Shown here one piece after another: positions 46,364-58,750 of a stretch of 64,000 bases of DNA (positions are counted from its first letter, which is position 1; each line of letters begins with the position of its first letter). The DNA comes from Papaver somniferum (Eukaryota > Streptophyta > Magnoliopsida > Ranunculales > Papaveraceae), in assembly GCF_003573695.1 (NCBI RefSeq), contig NC_039364.1, positions 233,671,656 through 233,735,655 of the forward strand. Reading direction: 5' to 3'. Made by a program: the position numbers and the translations under genes. Below the pieces are notes generated by a model that was given only the letters and a program-made list of their open reading frames with translations, did no database searches and was not told the origin of the DNA.

Positions 46364-49186
46364 TGAAAAGGAGAGGGTACCCAAATATACCTCAAGCTAA
46401 AACTTTTCCTACCTATAAGTCCTTTCTCCGAAAGTGATTGTCTATGGACTGAGTCGAGACAATACAACTAATCGGTTCACACTTCGTGTGATCGTCTATG
46501 GATACGAGATCCAGACAATACAACAACGAAGTATGTTTACTTGATACAAAGGTTCAGACTTAACCAAACACAATAGGATTGCTTATCAAGTAAACATGAA
46601 TTAACGTTTGTGTAATTTACTTTAATTATAATAAAACAATTATAATGCGGAAAATAAAAGTAAATGACACAACAAGATTTTGTTAACAAGGAAACCGCAA
46701 ATGCATAAAAACCTCGGGACCTAGTCCAGAATTGAATACTCCCAGGATTAAGCCTCTACACAATATTACACTAACTTCGTATAGTTGAGACCAAGTAACT
46801 AACCCTATTGTTCACCTAGTTCCGTCTGTATTCCCACACCTCCAACTTATGAATAAGTCACATACTTGGATCAATCTCTTTGGTTCATATTCCAAACAGT
46901 AAAGGAACAAGAAATATGTTTGGTATCAACTCTATACAACCAAGTGATATGAGTCGGACAAAGGCTCTTCCGTTTATCTTAATATAAACTTCTTCTTCAG
47001 GTCTAGATCTATCTTATGTTCAATCATCCAAAGGAAGTCGTTTAAGATTAAGCCAACACACCTTTAATATGAAGAACCGTGTTGATGTCGATCTACTCAA
47101 TTAATCAATCCAATCTACCACAAGGATAAACCAATTATTAATTGGATCCTCTTTACCGAAACAAGTATTGTGTACACAAAAGATTATAAAACCCAAGTCA
47201 GATCTTCAATATCTTCTTTATCTTCAAATCTTCTTAAATCTTCAATAAAAACCAGCACACAATCACTTGAATCTCTTGTGATAAATCACGCACAGAACGG
47301 AGTCTGTTAACAATGGATTATCACAAGATCGTCTTTAGAACTAACAACAGTCTAAAGATCCCGGTCAAAACTCTGAACTAGTTTGAGTGAATCTTATATA
47401 AAAAGATAAGATTCTCAAGAATAAACAAACTAGGTGCAATCATATTTCAACCACCGTTAGTCAATCAAATCTATCGAAAACAAAGATAAACTGCAATTAT
47501 CTAGTTTCCCACCAACGGGTCGCGCTAGAGCTTCTCAATATCAAAGAAGACTTTAAACTGAGCGGTCATAAGAGATTTATCCTAATTAGGTTACTCTCCT
47601 CTCCGAATAGGCGGCTACACCAGTAACAACAACAAAAGAGTAAATCTGTTATTACGAAGGATTGGTTTGCTAGAAAGGAAAACTTCGTGTATTTATAGAC
47701 AAGGAAGTTTGGACACCAAGGAATTTCCAAAACCGAAAATATTCTCAAAATATTCATAAAAGCACAGATTCGGTTTTCATAACTCCTGGAAATGCTCTGT
47801 CCAAAAATAACGATCGAAATCTCTCGGAAAATCTAATTAGTAAATGCACATTACTAATTCTGTAATTTCCGTACAAAATGAAATTAATAACCTTAATTAA
47901 AAGATTGTTAACTTACTTATGTTTCGATCCTGGGATTCTCTTCCCTTATCCGTTAAGGAATATCTTTGAACAATTATAGAAATAAACATTCACAGCACGT
48001 GTTCAAAGTTTGTCGACATCTTAACTGTGTAAATTCTCTTCCACACTTACAACCTTGAAAGCGATTTTCCACACTTCCAAACAAGTTTGGAATTGGTTCA
48101 TCTGACTTTCAAGAACTATGTGATTGATCAAACCAACATTCAATCACAATCATGGGTTTACGGTTCTACCAAAACAAGTTTCGGTTCTACCTCCATGTGA
48201 GTACTGTGCATAGTCACACTAGATTCCCAAATATTCGGTTGACTAGGTACTAGGATCGGTTCCCCATATGTATATGGTATCTAACTTATATGTGTTGCAC
48301 ATGTCCATATGATCGGTTCCCCTTTATGTTATAAACCTTGCTGCATCCCGTACAAGGATCGGTTCCCTTTGATGTATTGCACCCTTTACAAGGATCGGTT
48401 CCCTTTTCCTTTCAAGGATCGGTTCCCTTTCCCTTACAAGGATCGGTTCCCTTTCCATTACTAGGTCAGACAAACAAAATCCGCTCATACCACAGGTGAT
48501 TACTTAAGATCGGTTTTACTAACAAAAGTTATACCAATACATAAGTCAGGCCTTTGTGAATAGTTCTACCAAGAACACAACGAGTTGTGAGCGGTTATAC
48601 TCTATCATACATATTGGCTGTTCATAAGATATGCAATGAATAACAAAACCAATAACACCTGGCAATTTCCTTTTCGGTCCACAAACAAGTTTATGAACTT
48701 ACTTCCTTAGAACACATCTAAACATTGTTCCCTATGATGAAATCTTCACCTCATACCCATACATAATCACAATAGCATTCAAATGATTATGGCGATGTCT
48801 TATCTACAAAGTTCAATGGTTAAGCAATAAACCTCGTATTGTATTCCTTAATACTATGTCTATCTAGAGTTCAAATATGCTTCGCAGTAATGTTTTCAAT
48901 ACGCACGACTTGAAAGATATGTTAGGAAATGAAACAGTTCAAGTCAAATATCACTAACCTAAAGTGGAAGGATGATTGTTGTCGTTGTATCTCCTTGCTT
49001 CTTCACATCTTCAAAACTTCGCAATACTTGTAATGTCTCATATCCTAATACTTTCAAGTAACCTATACGAAGTTGACTCTAGTACATAATCAAGCGACTC
49101 TTAACATGAGTTTTGATTCACTAAAATATGACAACCAAAATTGACATACCAACGCTTGGTGGGTTCAAACGACCAATGCTCTAACA
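46364..49186 (-). repeat. 3' LTR of a second Sirevirus-like element, minus strand
   Basis: A 2.8-kb LTR starting TGTTAGAGCATTGGTCG (49,186 downward) and ending ..gggtaccctctccttttca (46,364). A polypurine tract (minus strand aaagggggagat) lies directly beside its start at 49,187-49,198. It shares tcgggacctagtccag-, accgcaaatgcat- and gcattata-type blocks with the other LTRs of the family. It interrupts the gag at 45,351-46,363, so it inserted later than that element. Minor frames inside it are not supported. Confidence 0.85.
48253..48462 (-). repeat. Six copies of a gatcggttccc unit
   Basis: ggatcggttccc or gatcggttccc occurs at about 48,253, 48,311, 48,355, 48,394, 48,415 and 48,438. The last three are nearly tandem (acaaggatcggttccctttcc). 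It lies in the U3-like part of the LTR and resembles an enhancer-type minisatellite. Confidence 0.8.
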
Positions 49187-51060
49187 ATCTCCCCCTTTGT
49201 CAATTTTAGTGACAAAACTCTTACATCATATGGATAAACAAATTACAAGAATTCATTACACTCCGCTTGATTCCCGATTCAACAGCACAGTAAAACTGCT
49301 TACATTCAATCCTTGAAAATGCGGTTGTTGACATTATAATAACAAAGCTATTACCCCCCCTAAGGAAGATAGGTAGATATTCAATCCGCATGTCTTTGTT
49401 ATACCAATTTATATGATATGTTACTCCTCTTAGTCTGTGTTTTCACTCTTTCGTTAGATAAAACATTCAAGTACCAATGTTCTTTTCCCTAGCGATGCCA
49501 ATCAATATAAAATCAATACCAGCATCACATGTTTACTCCATATATTTATCCCCTTTTTGTCACAAAAATGACAAAGAAACGAAAAAATAAAGGACAACAC
49601 GAAAAGAGTCTTACAAATCTCAGAATAGACTTTCAAACCTGTAGAGTTAGGCACGAGGGTTCCACACATCATGTTCTGATAACTTATATCAAAACCTAAA
49701 CTACAAGTAGTCTTATTTTTATATGTTACCAAGGAAACAATTGTCCGAAACAATTTTTCCCATTTAGTTTAGCAAATCAAAAACAACTAAGCACATTAGT
49801 CCCTTTGCTAAACCGATTGTTCAAAAACAACCGCTTAATTCGATAAGACCAAAATAGAGATAAAATCCATTTTTCTCATCAGTTTCTAATTATCCATAAA
49901 CTTATACCTTTCAATTTTAAACAAGCCAAGTACTAGGTTAGTTAACTAGCATTCCTTGTTTAGTCATTCGATTAGACTTGAATAACCGAAACCTCACTTT
50001 GATAAGACAAACTAAGATTAGAATTAACTTAGTTTCTTATCCGGAATCGAATTGGACTAAACAACTCATCCCGTACACAAATTATTTCGTTGAGCCATAA
50101 ATAATTCATACAAACCAAAATAAATCAACTTGCATAATGATTCACCTCAATCGGATGCAATTGAAACAACATAGACATTAAAAGCACCGCAATTGCACCG
50201 TAATTTTATAAGCCTAAACAATTGATACCATACAAAAGCAAGATAACAATAGTTTTTCTTAACCGGAACCAATTGAATCACACACACATCAATTGTAACG
50301 AAATTTTGTAAGCCTAAACAATTGATACCATACAATAAAGCAAGATAACAATAGCTTTTCTTAACTGGAACCATTTGAACACACATCCACACACACATCA
50401 TGGAATAAATATCAATTGAACCGAAATTTTTTTAAGCAAAAGCAACAAATATATATAATATCAACTTAGGATTTTCTTAAACAACAAAACAATTAACTAA
50501 CAAGATTGTTACCTCAAATTTCGCATCCACTTCTCCACTATGATATCATCTTCGTCCAGGGAGACTTGATATCGAAATATCACCACGTTGTCATCCTTAT
50601 GAATAAACAAAATAATAACAACACACCTCAACCTTTACCAGAGAAAGGTTGAAAACTGGTTTAACAATTGCAAGCAAAAGTTGAAAACCGTCGAAACACA
50701 TATGCGTTTATGCTAAACCAAAACCGATTCAACATATTGTGACCTTTTCACATATTGTTTCTACTAGAACCCCTCATTATCCTTTGATAAAGCCTACCTA
50801 CTAGGGATAGAACTTAATCCCGCTAAATCAAAAAGTCACCCAAACTATAAGGGTTCACAATATATTAGATCGAATATTAAGGTAGTAAAACCGAAATCAT
50901 ACATCTCATAAATCAATTTGCAATACACCATAAATGTTCAACATATAATCAAGTATTGCAATTACCTAAATCTTGTAGGAAATTTAATTACGAAAAACAA
51001 CGCAAAGAGAATGAGGTCATTCCGAGTTCGGATGAAGAAGTTATGGGTGAAACAATTTTA
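49187..51060 (-). mobile_element. 3' internal region of the minus-strand Sirevirus-like element
   Basis: Beyond the LTR, a minus-strand polypurine tract lies at 49,187-49,198 and another run of C (plus strand accccccctaag) near 49,354, the repeated-tract pattern seen at 6.8-7.05 kb. A short direct repeat (tttgtaagcctaaacaattgataccatacaa) occurs at about 50,205 and 50,307. No pol domain is recognisable and no 5' LTR follows, so the element is truncated. Confidence 0.55.
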
Positions 51061-54000
51061 CACTTCTTCGTAAGGGGACCTCTCACTTTCCTCGGCATAA
51101 ATAACAGTATGTTATTTCGGTGGGCACAAAATATGAAATCCTACTGCCCCTTTCTGAAAGAATACACCATTGGGGATACTTATATTAAATAGTTTTTCAC
51201 TCGTGCGTAGTTACAGAATATTAAGTCATGTTTAAAAAAATAAATATATATATATATATATATTATAAACTTTATTAAGATGCCTTTCATGTCTAAGATT
51301 AGGGTTTACATATCTTGAACGCCAAGTCTTCTATCTATATAATAAAAACTTAAACATTGTATTCTATGCACACATTCTCTTTATTTTTTCTCCTTATTTT
51401 ATGTCTCATTCACTTTCACAACAAAACACTATTATTAAAAACTAATAAATCATTCAAGAAGTTTTTTATTTTTATTTTTATATACGGAAAGTCATAAAGA
51501 TGAAAAATACATTAAACTTCTACACTCAAATACGGGGGACGGTAGTCAGCACTAAGATATGGCATTAGCCAAACTGGCGATGAAGACCATGCCATACAAT
51601 TTTTTTTATTTTTTTCTCATTGGGCTACATTATAGGCAACCGTATTACAGGTGCGGTTAACATATGCAAAAATTTTCTCTCCTAAATTTGGTGTTTAGAT
51701 ATGCAATATCCGATAAAATCGATTGAGTTCGATAATTTTCACAAAAGTCTCTTTTGTTTATCTTCTGAATTACTTCTTCCGCGTCGCTTCCGATTACAAT
51801 CTTTCATTCAAGAAGTTAATGATCCTGAAAATTAATTCATTCAAGAAGTTAATGATCCGGAAAACTAATAAAAATGTAACTGGGAAAGAATATTAAAATA
51901 GTATAAGTTTGAGGTTAACATCATAAAGCACAACAATATTTATTAGTGCGACAAATTGATTGGCCAAAAGTTATGCCTAAATCCATTTCCAAATTTCGAT
52001 AATCTTATTATTTATAAGGTCATGCTTTTGTTCTTCTATTATTCTTGTTTTTCTTGATATTAACTAATTATTATGTGGTTTTACTTCGTGAACAAAAGCA
52101 TTATCAAGATCATGATATTGATACAATACATTTTTCAAATATAAAATCTTTATCAAAATTAATTCATGTGATTTTGCTAATTTTTATTAAAGTCAAAATG
52201 GATATTGAGTAATGAATTTCTTTAGTAAATGACCTTCTTTTGGTTTCCTTTCGCTCAATCGACTACATTAACCTAAAATACATTTTCACTTGGGAATCAT
52301 CAAAATTAAAATAAATTAAAAATAACATATATAAATCTCTAATTATAATTATAAATACAGCATATAGCTAAATTTGTGAATTATATCATCATGTGTAAGT
52401 TAAACTCGTGAATATATTGCGTTCATGTTAATTATTTACATAATCATCGTACGTTTAGTCAAATGTTTAATTTCGGCACAATAAAAATCAAGATTCAAAT
52501 TAAGTGATTATGCAGGGATCTAGAGTATATATAGCTTTTAAGTATAGATTGAACCCCAAAATTATCTAGAAGTAGGATATTGGATATCCATTGATAGCCC
52601 TAAAGGAAAATGCTAACCTAAAGGAAAATGTTTTTTTGTTCTATAAGCATATTGGTACTCTCCGAGCAAAACGGTACCCGCCATTAGAGGTAAGTATTTT
52701 ATAAAAGCCTTTTGCGTCAATCAGTAATGACCGTCGTAGCACTTGGGTCAATAATATTGATCTTTTACCTATACTTAAAAAATCGATAAAATATTCAATC
52801 CTGAAAATAAAATAACAGCTGCAATCACCAAAGTAACCAAAGAAAAGACGAACCCAAATGATTCTTAATCTTGTTTACAAACATTAAGTTGTCACATAAA
52901 AATAATGCGAACATATGACAGCAGCGATGTGAAATTTTATCTTGCATCTGTATAATGTGAAAATATGATAGAAAAATAAAAAATGAGTAACAAAATTGAA
53001 TTAGAATCGTATTGCCTAGATTTTAAAATCATATATGGTGATACTTGACATAGTGCGCACAAGCTGGATAACCATCTAGTTCATACATTTTCATGCAACA
53101 AAGTCTATGAACATTTACATAAGTAATCTATATTCCTTCCCATGCGTGTTAAAAAACAAGGAAGTTCGTTTCTTGACTTATTTTTCTTCAGCAACACGTT
53201 TGGCAGTTTCCTCCATACACTACTTTATTACCTCTGATTTACATCAACAGTCACTGAACCCAAAAATTATTGCTCACGAAGATTAATAGATGATAACATA
53301 CAGATCCTAATTCACTCGACAATTTGTTAACACCTGCCAAGGCTATGCTTTTACTACCTAGTTAGATTCCTAAAACATGGAAATTGATACAGTGATGTAG
53401 CAACATTGACAATAATTTAATTAAAAAATAAGTTAGACTGCATCTTCATTGTTCATTGTAACATGTATCTATAAAAACTCAATTTCTTAAAATTATGAAA
53501 TGGTAGTTACCTTTAAACCTTTAAACTATTTTCTCAATCAACTGAACGTTTGGGAAGGGTGGGAATTACAAAATAATTGCGCAACCTGCAAAATGACATT
53601 GAGTTATCAATTAAAGTAGTAGTGGATAGCTGTAAAGCAGCAAGTAGGTAATTCAACTGCAAAAATAAAATAAAAATTTCTTGTTGGTTAGCACGTTCAT
53701 AAACGCCATTTTTCCAGTCAAGATCACCTCATTCGGTTGTGATATTTAGCTTCCATCAACCATGGTTGTGAGGCACAACCACAACATGGTTCTCTGAGAT
53801 GAGCATTCAGTTCACATGTGTCCAGCTTGTCCAAAAGAGTTTTCCTACAAATAAAAATGTGGACTGGTCATCTGATGATATAAGAAACTTATTCACCGGC
53901 AAATCCAATATTAACCATGTTTGGTGTTATGGCAGGCTAGGGTTAATTTTCTCCCGTAGCATAATTCTAATAGCTAAATTATGTTAGATTATAAAATTGA

Positions 54001-54206
54001 ATGTCATCCTCCAACAATTTAATAACACTAATATGAATAGTACACTTAACTACTGCATCAATGCATTAATTAAGAAAACCACGTTGCTTGCTGCCAGTAC
54101 GTTTTAATGACTAAGGGATATTCAGGATGTGAAATGTTACATCATAGCCATAGGTGTATATGGCAAGTGAGATAGAGATCAACAAAATTCAAGTGCTACC
54201 GTGTAG
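51061..54206. other. AT-rich interval without recognisable genes
   Basis: I see no supported coding region, RNA gene or complete mobile element. Short (TA)n at about 51,244-51,265. A small duplicated block (attcattcaagaagttaatgatcc) lies near 51,800-51,860. Confidence 0.45.
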
Positions 54207-54214
54207 GTCATGGT
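54207..54214. repeat. Outer hAT target duplication, left
   Basis: gtcatggt, repeated exactly at 57,302-57,309. Confidence 0.9.
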
Positions 54215-54433
54215 CAATGTAATCGATCTCGGATTTCGGTTTGTCTCGGTCCCGAGCGAGACACTGGTACAACGTTGTCTCGGGGAGATTCCGTTTTCAA
54301 ATCTCGGTGTAATCTCGGTTCCAACTTTTATATATATAATTAAACCATGGTCCCAAAAAGGTCCTCAATGTTTTCAGATACCTGTTGCTGCTGTATGCAT
54401 ATGAACTGGAGTATAATTTACTTGAGTAATGGC

Positions 54434-54441
54434 CTTCTAAT
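54434..54441. repeat. Inner hAT target duplication, left
   Basis: cttctaat, repeated exactly at 56,789-56,796. Confidence 0.92.
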
Positions 54442-56788
54442 CAAGGTTTGAAAAACGGCCGTTTTTTCCGAAAAAACGTCCGTTATAACGCTCACGCCCA
54501 TATACCGTGTCCGTGAGGCTCACCAACACGCTTACCTAAATAACACCGATAAATAGGAAAAAATGGCGTTATTTAGACCCGTTATAACCGTTTTCACACC
54601 TGTGATTACCGTTTTTCTAAAATTAATATTTCAGTTTTTTTCTTCTAAATAACATTTTAACACACGTTTTTTACACCGTATTTTCCGTTTCCATACCGGT
54701 TAAACCCGTTTTTAAGAAAAAAAAATTTGAGTTGGAGAAATTCTTATACAATTTTTAATTTCAAACTTACAACTAAAATTTCATAAATAATCATTAAACA
54801 CTTCAAATTTTATAAACTTACAATAAGTAACCTAGTGACAGTAGTGCTTGAAATTTTAAACTTAGACAAACCAACTTGTACCGGCATTTTTTTCGACTTA
54901 TTCAAGTATTTTCTGTTTTCTCGACGATTCTCAGTTGATTCCTCCTCCTCTTCCTCCGCCTCATATTGGTTCGCGTAATACATTTGGCTGTCGTAGTTAA
55001 CAGTATCGTCATCTTCATAACCATAGTCTTCTTCCTCATTATCATTACGATTATCTACTTCATTATTGATATTAATATTGGAATTATACTCTTCATTAAT
55101 TCCTCGGGTATCTTCTTCTGGACGATCTTCAGTGTAATGAGAATTGTATATGGCATTTTCATTTTCATGACCTTGTGTATTGTCTCCAAATGTTAGGTTA
55201 CCAAAGTCATAAACAAAGTTACTCACTGTCAACCTTTGATATGAGATTTCAACTTCTGGATCATGCCATTCGTATGGTGGAGGGAGAGGCTCTGGATTAT
55301 TAGCTGCTTCCTCTTCCAATTCATTTAACTAATGTTCTTCCTGAGGTAAAACTGGTGTTTCATCATCCCCTGCTATCCAATCAAGCATATTTTCATCTTT
55401 CAGCAGGCTATGAACATCGTGGACATCGATGTTATGTCGCTTTGCTTTACCTTGAACTCTTTGCTGCTCCAATCTTAAATTGTACTGAACATATACCAAA
55501 TCGTTTATTCTTGACGAAACTAAACGGTTGCGTAGTTTGGTGTGAATTCTTTCAAACACACTCCAATTCCTCTCGGATCCAGACGATGTGTTTGTCTGGC
55601 TTAGTATCTTTACCGCGATCCTCTGAAGTGATGGAAACTGAGCACCGTATGACAACCACCAGCTTACAGGATCACCTTGCAGAGAAGCCAATCTTGCTGA
55701 TGGTGATGCAAATTGGCCTTGCATCATTTGCATTCTTCCCGCCTAAAAATATCAAAAACTGTGAATAGAAATTCATATAATTACGAAATTAATTGTTAAT
55801 AAAAATTCACACCTCTAGCATGCATGTCGCTTGTTCTTGAGGGATACTAATCATTTTTGATATAACTTCACTGAGACAAATTTGGGGCTGAGAAATTTCA
55901 TTGTTGATGAGATTGGCTGCTGGGTTGTAGATATAATATGGATTCAGAAAATGCGCTGCAGCATGAAGAGGAGAACTCAACTGATCTTTCCATCGTCGGT
56001 TAATCACAACTACTCTTTTTACTTTTTTTTTTGTTTTATTTCTTTAACTTTTGAGTCTGAACTCTAAAGTACATACCACATGTAGCATATACTGTACACA
56101 CCTCCAAATGCAAAAGAAAAAGATAAATCGACTCCCTGACTTCCCTCTCTCACTCTCTTTTTCTCTAGCTAGTCTCTGACTCTCTTCCTGTTGCATTCCT
56201 TGTTGGTTAGTCTTGTAGCAAGTAGCTAAGAGCCTAGGAGTATTATTTGACAACAAAGTTTTGACTGCTTTTGAATCCGAATATGCATTATTGAAATATT
56301 GGGGAATGCATTGAACTATTCGAGTGACAACTTGAACATATCAAGTGGATAGTATAGTATGCGTGTATAAATATTGTCGGTAGACGATAACTACAATGCA
56401 TTGTTATAAGTCATAGACTTAGGGTTGTGAATTTTACTAGATATCCATAAATTTGTATGTTAAAAACCCATAAACAAATAAATAAAAAATCAAATAAATA
56501 AATTAAACCAAAAAAAAATGAAAAAACGTAGTAACAACGTTATTTAGACCCGTTGTAACCGTTTTCACAGCTGTAATTACCGTTACATAGGAAATTCAGA
56601 TCACAAATTATTTATTTTTCTTATTTAACCGTTATCACACCCGTTATTTTAAAAAAACGTCAAAAAAACGCGTTTTATTCCTATATAACGCGTTTTTGAC
56701 CCAAAACGTGCTCACACCCGTCAAAACACGTTATAACGGTCACGCCTAATACCTGTGACCTGGGCCGTGACCCGTTTTTCGAACCTTG
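54442..56788 (-). mobile_element. Inner hAT transposon, 2.35 kb, with partial transposase
   Basis: Terminal inverted repeats are CAAGGTTTGAAAAACGG at the left and CAAGGTTCGAAAAACGG (inverted) at the right, 16 of 17 identical, flanked by the perfect 8-bp duplication cttctaat. Subterminal regions are packed with ccgttataac / cgttattt motifs on both sides, likely transposase-binding sites by analogy with Ac/Ds. It encodes only the C-terminal part of a hAT transposase on the minus strand. It is nested inside the outer hAT element. Confidence 0.92.
54810..56019 (-). pseudogene. hAT transposase, C-terminal dimerisation part
   Basis: Exon 1 (~56,019-55,813) reads INRRWKDQL..PLHAAAHFLNPYY, a typical hAT block. 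An intron with gt..ag (55,812-55,743) keeps the frame. Exon 2 carries the C-terminal dimerisation domain: VSWWLSYGAQFPSLQRIAVK, SGSERNWSVFERIH, KLRNRLVSSRINDLVYVQYN. A single TAG at 55,329-55,331 precedes an in-frame continuation of ~170 codons with a strongly acidic region (DNEEEDYGYEDDD, EAEEEEEE), ending at 54,810. The BED zinc finger and the catalytic Asp residues are absent, so it cannot cut DNA. It might still dimerise if expressed. The intact splice sites argue for only recent decay. Confidence 0.85.
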
Positions 56789-56796
56789 CTTCTAAT
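56789..56796. repeat. Inner hAT target duplication, right
   Basis: Exact copy of cttctaat at 54,434-54,441. Confidence 0.92.
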
Positions 56797-57301
56797 TAAA
56801 AAGTATGGTTGCTTTTCATCATCAACCCCTTTTGATTGTTCAAGGATATACTAGTAGAACATATACATGTATACAAGAGAAAGTTAGAGAATCTCTAGTC
56901 GCAGAAGTTACGTGATATTGCGTGTATGTAGATAACGGTGTCGATGAATGACTGACAGAGTCCCCATAAAATGATGATAAGATGGTGTTGCTGTTGGTTT
57001 AGTCGGTGGTTGGGTTACCTATTGAGTTCAAGACGGCAAACAAATGAACCAGAAGAGATAAAAAGGTGGCGTTAAGAGTGAAAGATCGTCTTTTACCTGT
57101 TAACTCTAACAATTTTTTTTCTTTCTCCCTGTGTATGATCTCGGCCGGAATTCCGATTCATTTTGTCCAATCTCGGCCGGAATTTCGGTTACTTCCAAGA
57201 TATTTTCCGTCTCGGCGGAAGGTTGCATTTCGTGTTACGTTGGTCCGGAAACGGAATTTCCAACGGAATTCCGGCCGAGATGGCCGAAATTGACTACATT
57301 G

Positions 57302-57309
57302 GTCATGGT
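57302..57309. repeat. Outer hAT target duplication, right
   Basis: Exact copy of gtcatggt at 54,207-54,214. Confidence 0.9.
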
Positions 57310-57686
57310 GCAACTTCGAGTTGTTGTGTTCCTATTACATCTTTATAGGTTACCGTTGGCCTTGGAAGTAATCCCAGCATGTTTTGATAGTCGGGTCAAA
57401 TTAGGCACCTACTACCCGAGGGTGGATTGAAATTCTATAGGCAAAGGTGGTCCCTATATTAAAATCAGTTATCCTTGCTCAAGTAGCACTTGACCTCATA
57501 TTTCCCATTTATTAGACCCATGAATTCACTCATACAATTGCAATGATAATATGGATCACGGAATGTGTGCCCAGCAATGATAACTCACAAAATTAAAAAT
57601 TTCATGCCAAGTTTATCAGCTAGTGCAGTCAATACATGCACAAGACAAAAGAATAATGTTAGAAGGAAGGGAATATCATTAATTGA

Positions 57687-58200
57687 CTACTCTTGAAAAT
57701 CAATAATCATTTTTGCAGTCATTTTTTTTTGCATGTCTAGTACTTCTTGGTCCAGCATGCCTTCTTTATTGACATGACTTTTGGTGTAAGGTAAAAGAGC
57801 CTCTACAACAACATCTACAATGCCGATTTTTCCTAATTCGATAATATTTTCCTTACTTGTAGATTGTAAAATAGTAGTTAATAAGCCTGCAGTATATTGT
57901 TTTTTATAATCACATCCTTTAGTCTCGACTACCTTCAATACCCAATTAATCAGTCCGGTTTGCTTACCAACAATTTTTGCCACATCCGTTCTTAGAAAAA
58001 TCATGTGTGCAATAGTTTGAAGGGCTCCATAAACAACATCATCATCTTCAGAAAATCTAAAAAAACATGAAACAAACTTTTCTACGGCTTGGTATTTTAC
58101 TAACAAATCAACGAAATCCGCTGCTTGTGCATCATGCATAACATGAATATCGCCATGAGTTATCCATTCAAATTCTAAAAAAATATAACATTAGGTGAAC
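57687..58200 (-). pseudogene. Beta-catenin-like protein 1 (CTNNBL1)-like ARM-repeat fragment
   Basis: The minus-strand frame of ~150 codons ends at 57,687: AQAADFVDLLVKYQAVEKFV, DDDVVYGALQTIAHMI, VAKIVGKQTGLINWVLKVVE, DYKKQYTAGLLTTILQS, GIVDVVVEALLPY. Order and spacing match the central armadillo-like helices of CTNNBL1, a spliceosome (Prp19-complex)-associated protein. Only about a quarter of the usual length is present. The N-terminal and C-terminal thirds are missing. The fragment has no intron where the full gene would be expected to have several, which favours a retrocopy or captured cDNA. Codons upstream of the ATG (to ~58,175) also read in frame (HGDIHVMHDAQAADF), so the ATG is not a real start. 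Alternative: a diverged ARM-repeat gene exon. Confidence 0.55.
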
Positions 58201-58750
58201 AATTTTCATATATTCCATCTTACTGATTATTTAAATAAGTGCATCTTCATACTTTCCTAGTCTATCAGGTTTATCCTCGTCAGAGCTTCATTGCACTGAT
58301 CCAATCATCGTTGGAAGGATGAGTAAAGTTCATCTGCTATTTCAAGACGCGGACGCAGTACTCCGTCGAGGTTGGGAATGGGCCGGAATGATGATTTCAT
58401 CCAGCACAGGGGTAGGGGATCGAATGAAATCCCTAAAATTATAGTTTAGACCTGGGATGGGAGAGAAGAGTTCTAGGGTTTTTATGTACATATAAGATGA
58501 CATAAGACCATTGAACACCGTCTCAACGCAACAACGACGTTTTCGTTGGTGCTAATGTTTTTGGGTGCATCGAAGAAGAAGCAATGATTACCCATAATAT
58601 CTGGTGACTGAAAAATCTACCCGTGATAAAAAATTATCCCGACCAATAATCTACAAATGGGACCCAAGAGAACATCATAAAATATTTTTCTCGAAAAATT
58701 CCAAAAATAATTTTGCACTCTTGGATCATATATATTCTCACAACTTCTTT
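58201..58750. other. Short intergenic stretch, nothing recognised
   Basis: No supported feature between the ARM-repeat fragment and the LINE tail. Confidence 0.4.

Larger units (their letters stand above)
54215..57301. mobile_element. Outer hAT-type non-autonomous transposon
   Basis: The ends are inverted: left CAATGTAATCGATCTCGG, right (inverted) CAATGTAGTCAATTTCGG, 15 of 18 identical. They are flanked by a perfect 8-bp duplication gtcatggt, the hAT hallmark. Subterminal repeats of tctcgg / ccgagat and ccggaattcc are frequent at both ends. Without the inner insertion at 54,442-56,788 and one copy of its duplication it would be about 730 bp with no coding capacity. It must have inserted before the inner element. 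Confidence 0.88.

Noticed and set aside
54966..55196. Hydrophobic Ile/Val-rich plus-strand frame resembling a membrane protein
   Set aside because: It is the reverse strand of the acidic Asp/Glu/Asn-rich tail of the hAT transposase, which turns into Ile/Val codons.
55355..55768. 137-codon plus-strand frame
   Set aside because: Antisense to the hAT dimerisation domain, which has recognisable motifs.
57066..57430. Three overlapping frames of 60-100 codons
   Set aside because: They run over the tctcggccggaattcc subterminal repeats of the outer hAT element; G+C-rich repeats lack stops by chance.
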